Part shown: positions 59,791-64,000 of the stretch, piece after piece
Layout: each line of letters opens with the position of its first letter
Position numbering within the stretch: the first letter of the stretch is position 1
Source: Anseranas semipalmata
Lineage: Eukaryota > Chordata > Aves > Anseriformes > Anseranatidae
NCBI GenBank assembly: GCA_013399115.1
Contig: VXAA01007253.1
Coordinates: 62,001 to 126,000 of the forward strand
DNA: 64,000 nucleotides
Direction of reading: 5' to 3'
Position numbers and translations under genes: made by a program
Notes under the pieces: generated by a model
The model's input: only the letters and a program-made list of their open reading frames with translations
What the model was told of the DNA's origin: nothing
Database searches by the model: none

Positions 59791-62700
59791 ACCCCATCGA
59801 CCTATGCTGTCCTCCTTGAACCACTTTGACTGTCCTTCACCAAAGTGATTTTGATGCTAACAAGTATTTTTCTATGTTTCCTTTCTCTTCACAGACTATC
59901 ATGTCATTAAAATACAATTGTACCCCTCTGTAGCATTATTTTGCTTACTATTTTATATATTGCTACTTGAAAGCATGTGTACATTAATAGCAATGTTCTA
60001 ATCTGGGTTGCCATTCTACTGTATTTATCCCACATGCTTTTTTTCAGTACATGGTTTCATGTGCTACATTAACAACTCCAATTTTCCCATTGTGTTGCTC
60101 AGGTTCCTTTCATTCTCACCAAAATTTTCAGTTGTTTCATGTTAAACACTGTTAATGTCCTAAATAGGGAGCTACAGACCTTCCACTAGCTGTTCCAGCT
60201 GCTTGAATGGTTACATCTTCCTTAGTTTGTATACTTCTTGTTATTATCTTTCTTACTGATACTTCTAGCCTTCTGTATTGCCTTTTTCATGACTCTAACT
60301 GTTTTTATTTGATTTTTGTGCAAATTTATGTTTTACCCTATGCTTTAAAGAAAAGTTCAAGCAATTTTGTAGTTGATAATCACTGTATAATCAGGAAAAT
60401 TTCTTCCTTACCTGTCACAGAAGTTAACTGACCCATGGCACTAAGGATTTGTATTAGAAGCCTGTTTAAAGTGGAAGTTATCAAAAAACAATATAGTTTT
60501 AGCAACTGAAAGGTGAATATGCTGATTTGTTGTTCTACCTACTAATACTGAGAAACTACATTATCTCCTTAAGAGCTGATTGGTAACAAGATTTTTAAAT
60601 CAACACATACATAAAACTTGAAGATGGATAAGTCTCGTTATTGCACCTAGTTCTTCCCAAGAACTAGGAACAATTTATTCTTGTTCATTTTGTCATGTTC
60701 TCTACCTTCTAAACCTAAATTTTGCAAGCACAGGGACCTTTGTTATTTCTCTTGGGAGGCTACTGCACACCCTAAAACATCTCAGCAAGCACAAATTTTT
60801 TTCTGGTCTTCAGCCATGTTTTTCCTCTATTAAGGTAGTATCACCCTGTCAACCACAGGCAACCAAAACACAGCTTAAGCTTAATGGCTGTACCAACATA
60901 ATAACGGTAATAGCAGAAAGACGTAACCTCACAAACTTCCCTTCCCTGTTGTTATTGTTTAAATGGCTCAGCCACCATGCGTATGTGTTTGCCAGATCTG
61001 ACTCGGGAAGCTAGAATGTACACCATCCATTAACTGTCAAGCTCCCCTATGTCAGATACCAGCCCCAAGGGAATAACTAAAGCACGGCAGAGCGAACCTA
61101 ACAGCAAAATGAAATGTGCTTGTGCACTTGCCTGTGAAGATGGGCATCCAGTTCAGTGAGTATAGTCCTGTGTTGCAAAGAACAGGATAGTGGCATGTGT
61201 TCTTTTATGTGGGGCAAGCAAACAAGAACATTTATATGTTGGCACTGCTCTGATTCTGTGAAGTATAGAGAAAGATAAAAGTACACAAGGCAGAGCATGT
61301 GTCTCCTAGGCACAGTCATGCTGTGGAGAGAAGTAATTTATCCCTGCTGGGTACATCCATCATAATCCAGAGCCTGGAAATATCTGTTATTAGAGTGCAT
61401 TAATTCCAGAGCTTATGCTATGTATGTTTGCGATTTAAGTTGATTTGCTGCAATGCTGGTGTCAGTTAGCTTCTGAGATCCCTTCCTACGATTTTGCCAG
61501 TAACTAGCACACTCACCTGTGTAAAGTTAACAAGCTAATATTGCAAATATAGGTGAGCATGAAAGTTGCCCCTGTGCTTCTTCATAGCTTAAAGTCTGAG
61601 CCAAAAGAAAGCAGGTTAGAAGAAAAATAGCTCCAAAACTGGGGTTAATGCCTCCTGCACTCTTAACCCCTGAAAATCCAGAAGGTCACATCATGAAGAT
61701 TAGGTTAAGATGTATCCATAATTTAGCTAGTATTACCCATTAATGGTTTACCAGAAATCATATGGAGTCTATCAACTGCGTGTTTTTACTTGAGTGTTCT
61801 GTAGGAAACAAACATGCTAATACTTCTTATTTATAAGCTACCTTTGCAGACAGGCAAATTGAAGTGGTCTTCTGTCACTTTGTCTTCTTTTTTTTTTTTA
61901 AGTGTGTCTTGTTAAAAGTTTTTAACATGGTCTGAAATGAGTTCAGGTCTCAACTTATGCTGGGAAAGAAAAAGATTGAAAAACAATGCTCATATTTTTA
62001 TAGGTTCCCTAATTTTTTAGGGATTTAGATTTAGATTTGAGGAAAACTGTGGAAATAATTGTACAAAAGACAGGAAAATATTAAGGTATTGAAACAGAAA
62101 GAGAAAAAATAACCTCTGCTGTCCATTAACAAAATGGACAAATGAGAATTCCCATTTGTCCTTTTGCACAATGAAACAAGGAAGTGAAGGGAAGCATTAC
62201 GTGCAAGTAGCAATGAGAGGAGACCGAAACACTTCAGAAATTCTGAAGTCATGGTTGCTAATCAGGGCCAAAGGCTCCCCTCTGCACCTAGAGGCAAAAA
62301 GGAAGATGGAAGTGGCTTCAGATTGGGAAGTGCTGAGGAGGGAAATGCTCGTTCTTGGGACTGGCCATTGCTTGATGCTTTGAATTTGCAGAGGTTGGGA
62401 GATGAGTGATCTGCCAAAAGGGCTAACCGTTGGAATAGGGAGCTGCTAGTCAGGGTTTTTCTCCATGGCAATGGAGATGCTCAGACTATGTTAATGACAA
62501 ATCAATCAACATAATGATTATCCTTATTTCTTGGTTCCTGAGACCCAAAGCATAGACAATCCTTATCCAAAATATCAAAATCAACAGCACTCGAGTGAAG
62601 CTGTTTTCCCAAAATATACATTGTGACCATGCTTGCCTGACATGGAGAGGCATGGGAAAGAAAAAGATGGAGGGGGTCACTTTTCTATCTGGGATGAATG

Positions 62701-62922
62701 CTGCAAAACTGTTTGAGAGGGGTGAAACACTGATGGAATGCAATACCTATATTTTCATTTTGTTAAAGGACACAGGAAATTGAAACCATCCCCTGAAAGT
62801 AGTTCATGTTTTAACTCATCTGTAATCAACAGTAAAGACCCTTTCCTATATGAATCATTTCAGATCCATGAATCACTGGTCAGAAGTCCGAATGACAAAT
62901 GTCTGCTCCCAAAATGACAATG
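59791..62922. other. AT-rich DNA, possibly with further CR1 relics
   Basis: Around 60260-60350 the plus strand (TATTGCCTTTTTCATGACTC, then TTGTGCAAATTTATGTTTTA) faintly resembles the complement of the CR1 EN-RT linker coding region. It is out of order with the fossil at 58.4-59.8 kb, so it could be a second relic. A poly-T tract lies at about 61889-61899. No gene was recognised. Confidence 0.3.
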
Positions 62923-63857
62923 TCACAGAATCACACAGAATCACACAGAATCGTTCAGGTTGGAAGAGACCTCCAAGATCACCTAGTCCAACCTCTGACC
63001 TAACTCTAACAAGGCCCACACTAAACCATATCTCTAAGCTCAACATCTAAACGTCTTTTAAAGACCTCCAGGGATGGTGACTCAACCACTTCCCTGGGCA
63101 GCCCATTCCAATGCCTAACTACCCTTTCGGTAAAGAAGTTTTTCCTAATATTCAACCTAAACCTCCCCTGACGCAACTTTAGCCCATTCCCCCTCGTCCT
63201 GTCACCAGGCACGTGGGAGAAGAGACCAATCCCTACCTCACTACAGCCTCCTTTAAGGTACCTGTAGAGAGCGATAAGGTCACCCCTGAGCCTCCTCTTC
63301 TCCAGGCTGAACAACCCCAGCTCCCTCAGCCGTACCTCGTAAGACTTGTTCTCCAGACCCCTCACCAGCTTCGTTGCCCTTCTCTGGACTCTCTCGAGCA
63401 CCTCCATGTCCTTCTTGTAGTGAGGGGCCCAAAACTGAACACAGTACTCGAGGTGCGGCCTCACCAGAGCTGAGTACAGGGGGACAATCACCTCCCTAGT
63501 CCTGCTGGCCACACTGTTCCTGATACAAGCCAGGATGCCGTTGGCCTTCTTGGCCACCTGAGCACACTGCTGGCTCATATTCAGCCGACTGTCAACCAGC
63601 ACACCCAGGTCCTTCTCTGCCAGGCAGCTTTCCAGCCACTCATCCCCCAGCCTGTAGCGCTGCCTGGGGTTGTTGTGCCCCAGGTGCAGGACCCGGCACT
63701 TGGCCTTGTTAAACTTCATACAGTTGGCCTCAGCCCATCGGTCCAGCCTATCCAGATCCTCCTGCAGAGCCTTCCTACCCTCGAGCAGATCGACACACGC
63801 ACCTAACTTGGTGTCATCTGCAAACTTACTGAGGGTAATGTCCTGTGACATGCGGGT
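62923..63857 (-). mobile_element. Young, 5'-truncated CR1 LINE
   Basis: About 930 bases of CR1 on the minus strand: the last part of ORF2 (listed separately), stop, then a short 3' UTR whose complement reads GGTTGGAAGAGACCTCCAAG and CCTAGTCCAACCTCTGACC. The 3' end carries about two and a half copies of a decamer TGATTCTGTG (minus strand), a TG-expanded version of the usual ATTCTATG octamer. The reading frame has no stop or frameshift, so this is the youngest CR1 in the window. The 5' truncation point is within about 15 bases of 63850, just upstream of the RT FADD motif. Lacking the endonuclease and most of the RT, it cannot move on its own. Confidence 0.95.
63021..63851 (-). CDS. C-terminal part of CR1 ORF2 reverse transcriptase (5'-truncated)
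   Basis: The 276-residue frame is the last third of CR1 ORF2, the endonuclease-reverse transcriptase that copies CR1 RNA into DNA at a nicked target. FADD (residues 10-13, within [12 protein letters not shown]) is RT motif C of the palm, with the two catalytic Asp. It is followed by the thumb-region stretch ([28 protein letters not shown]) and the conserved C-terminal blocks [54 protein letters not shown] and [20 protein letters not shown]. There are no internal stops. Full ORF2 is about 900-1000 residues, so endonuclease and RT motifs 1-B are missing. The Met at 63851 is not the native start; it lies at or near the truncation junction. No promoter is evident, and expression as a protein is unlikely. 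Confidence 0.9.
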   Translation of the reverse strand: MSQDITLSKFADDTKLGACVDLLEGRKALQEDLDRLDRWAEANCMKFNKAKCRVLHLGHNNPRQRYRLGDEWLESCLAEKDLGVLVDSRLNMSQQCAQVAKKANGILACIRNSVASRTREVIVPLYSALVRPHLEYCVQFWAPHYKKDMEVLERVQRRATKLVRGLENKSYEVRLRELGLFSLEKRRLRGDLIALYRYLKGGCSEVGIGLFSHVPGDRTRGNGLKLRQGRFRLNIRKNFFTERVVRHWNGLPREVVESPSLEVFKRRLDVELRDMV

Positions 63858-64000
63858 GTTTTCTTTAATGTACTGTATTACTTTAATGCTGACTCTGAGT
63901 AGAGGAAAAATTTGTAAAGCTAAGCTTCTGATAGCATGATTAATACTTCCATGTTGACAGTGTAGAGGTAAGCATAACCAATAGTTAAATAAACGACTAA
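63858..64000. other. Flanking DNA right of the CR1 copy
   Basis: Short AT-rich flank up to the window end, with nothing recognisable. The minus-strand frame stays open for a few codons into it, but this sequence does not look like CR1. Confidence 0.5.

Noticed and set aside
63213..63939. Plus-strand frames of 86 and 89 codons at the right end
   Set aside because: They are antisense shadows of the CR1 reverse-transcriptase frame.

Overview
The window looks like a gene-poor stretch of bird nuclear DNA. The background is AT-rich, with runs of poly-A/T and short A/T-rich microsatellites. The only well-preserved interspersed repeats are CR1 (chicken repeat 1) LINEs. They are 5'-truncated, as is usual for CR1, and two of them end in the ATTCTATG-type short terminal repeats seen at avian CR1 3' ends. 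I saw no mammalian repeat families such as Alu or L1. The species cannot be fixed from the sequence alone.

No complete protein-coding gene could be recognised. The only long, clearly functional-type reading frame is the 3' part of a CR1 reverse transcriptase on the minus strand at 63021-63851. It keeps the FADD catalytic motif and has no internal stop. Most other long open frames are antisense to CR1 copies or resemble no family I know. One plus-strand frame at 23433-23672 has the base periodicity of real coding DNA. It could be a terminal exon or a retrocopied fragment of an unidentified gene. Weaker exon-like pieces with good splice signals lie at 12257-12369 and 15742-15864.

Layout: (1) 1-215 is a CpG-dense, GC-rich head that ends abruptly and may be the edge of a CpG island belonging to a gene left of the window. 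(2) 300-17000 is mostly featureless AT-rich DNA with microsatellites, a short CR1 3' end (13087-13278) and faint ancient repeats. (3) 17190-18860 is a very old CR1 on the minus strand, recognisable by decayed RT protein motifs. (4) 18900-32800 holds an amniote MIR-like tail near 20.8 kb and the coding-like segment at 23.4 kb. (5) 32864-33300 is an old tRNA-headed SINE-like repeat next to a 38-base assembly gap. (6) 34500-53000 is largely unassigned, with a GC-rich patch at 34.5 kb and several microsatellites. (7) 54020-54690 is a frameshifted CR1. (8) 58395-59790 is a second very old CR1 with a GC-rich segment inserted in it. (9) 62923-63857 is a young, 5'-truncated CR1.

There is no operon-like or pathway-like cooperation to describe. 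The window is best read as an intergenic region or a very large intron that records at least two age classes of CR1 retrotransposition. I found no convincing novel system. The most useful leads are the coding-like segment at 23.4 kb, the CpG-dense left edge and the two fossil CR1 elements.
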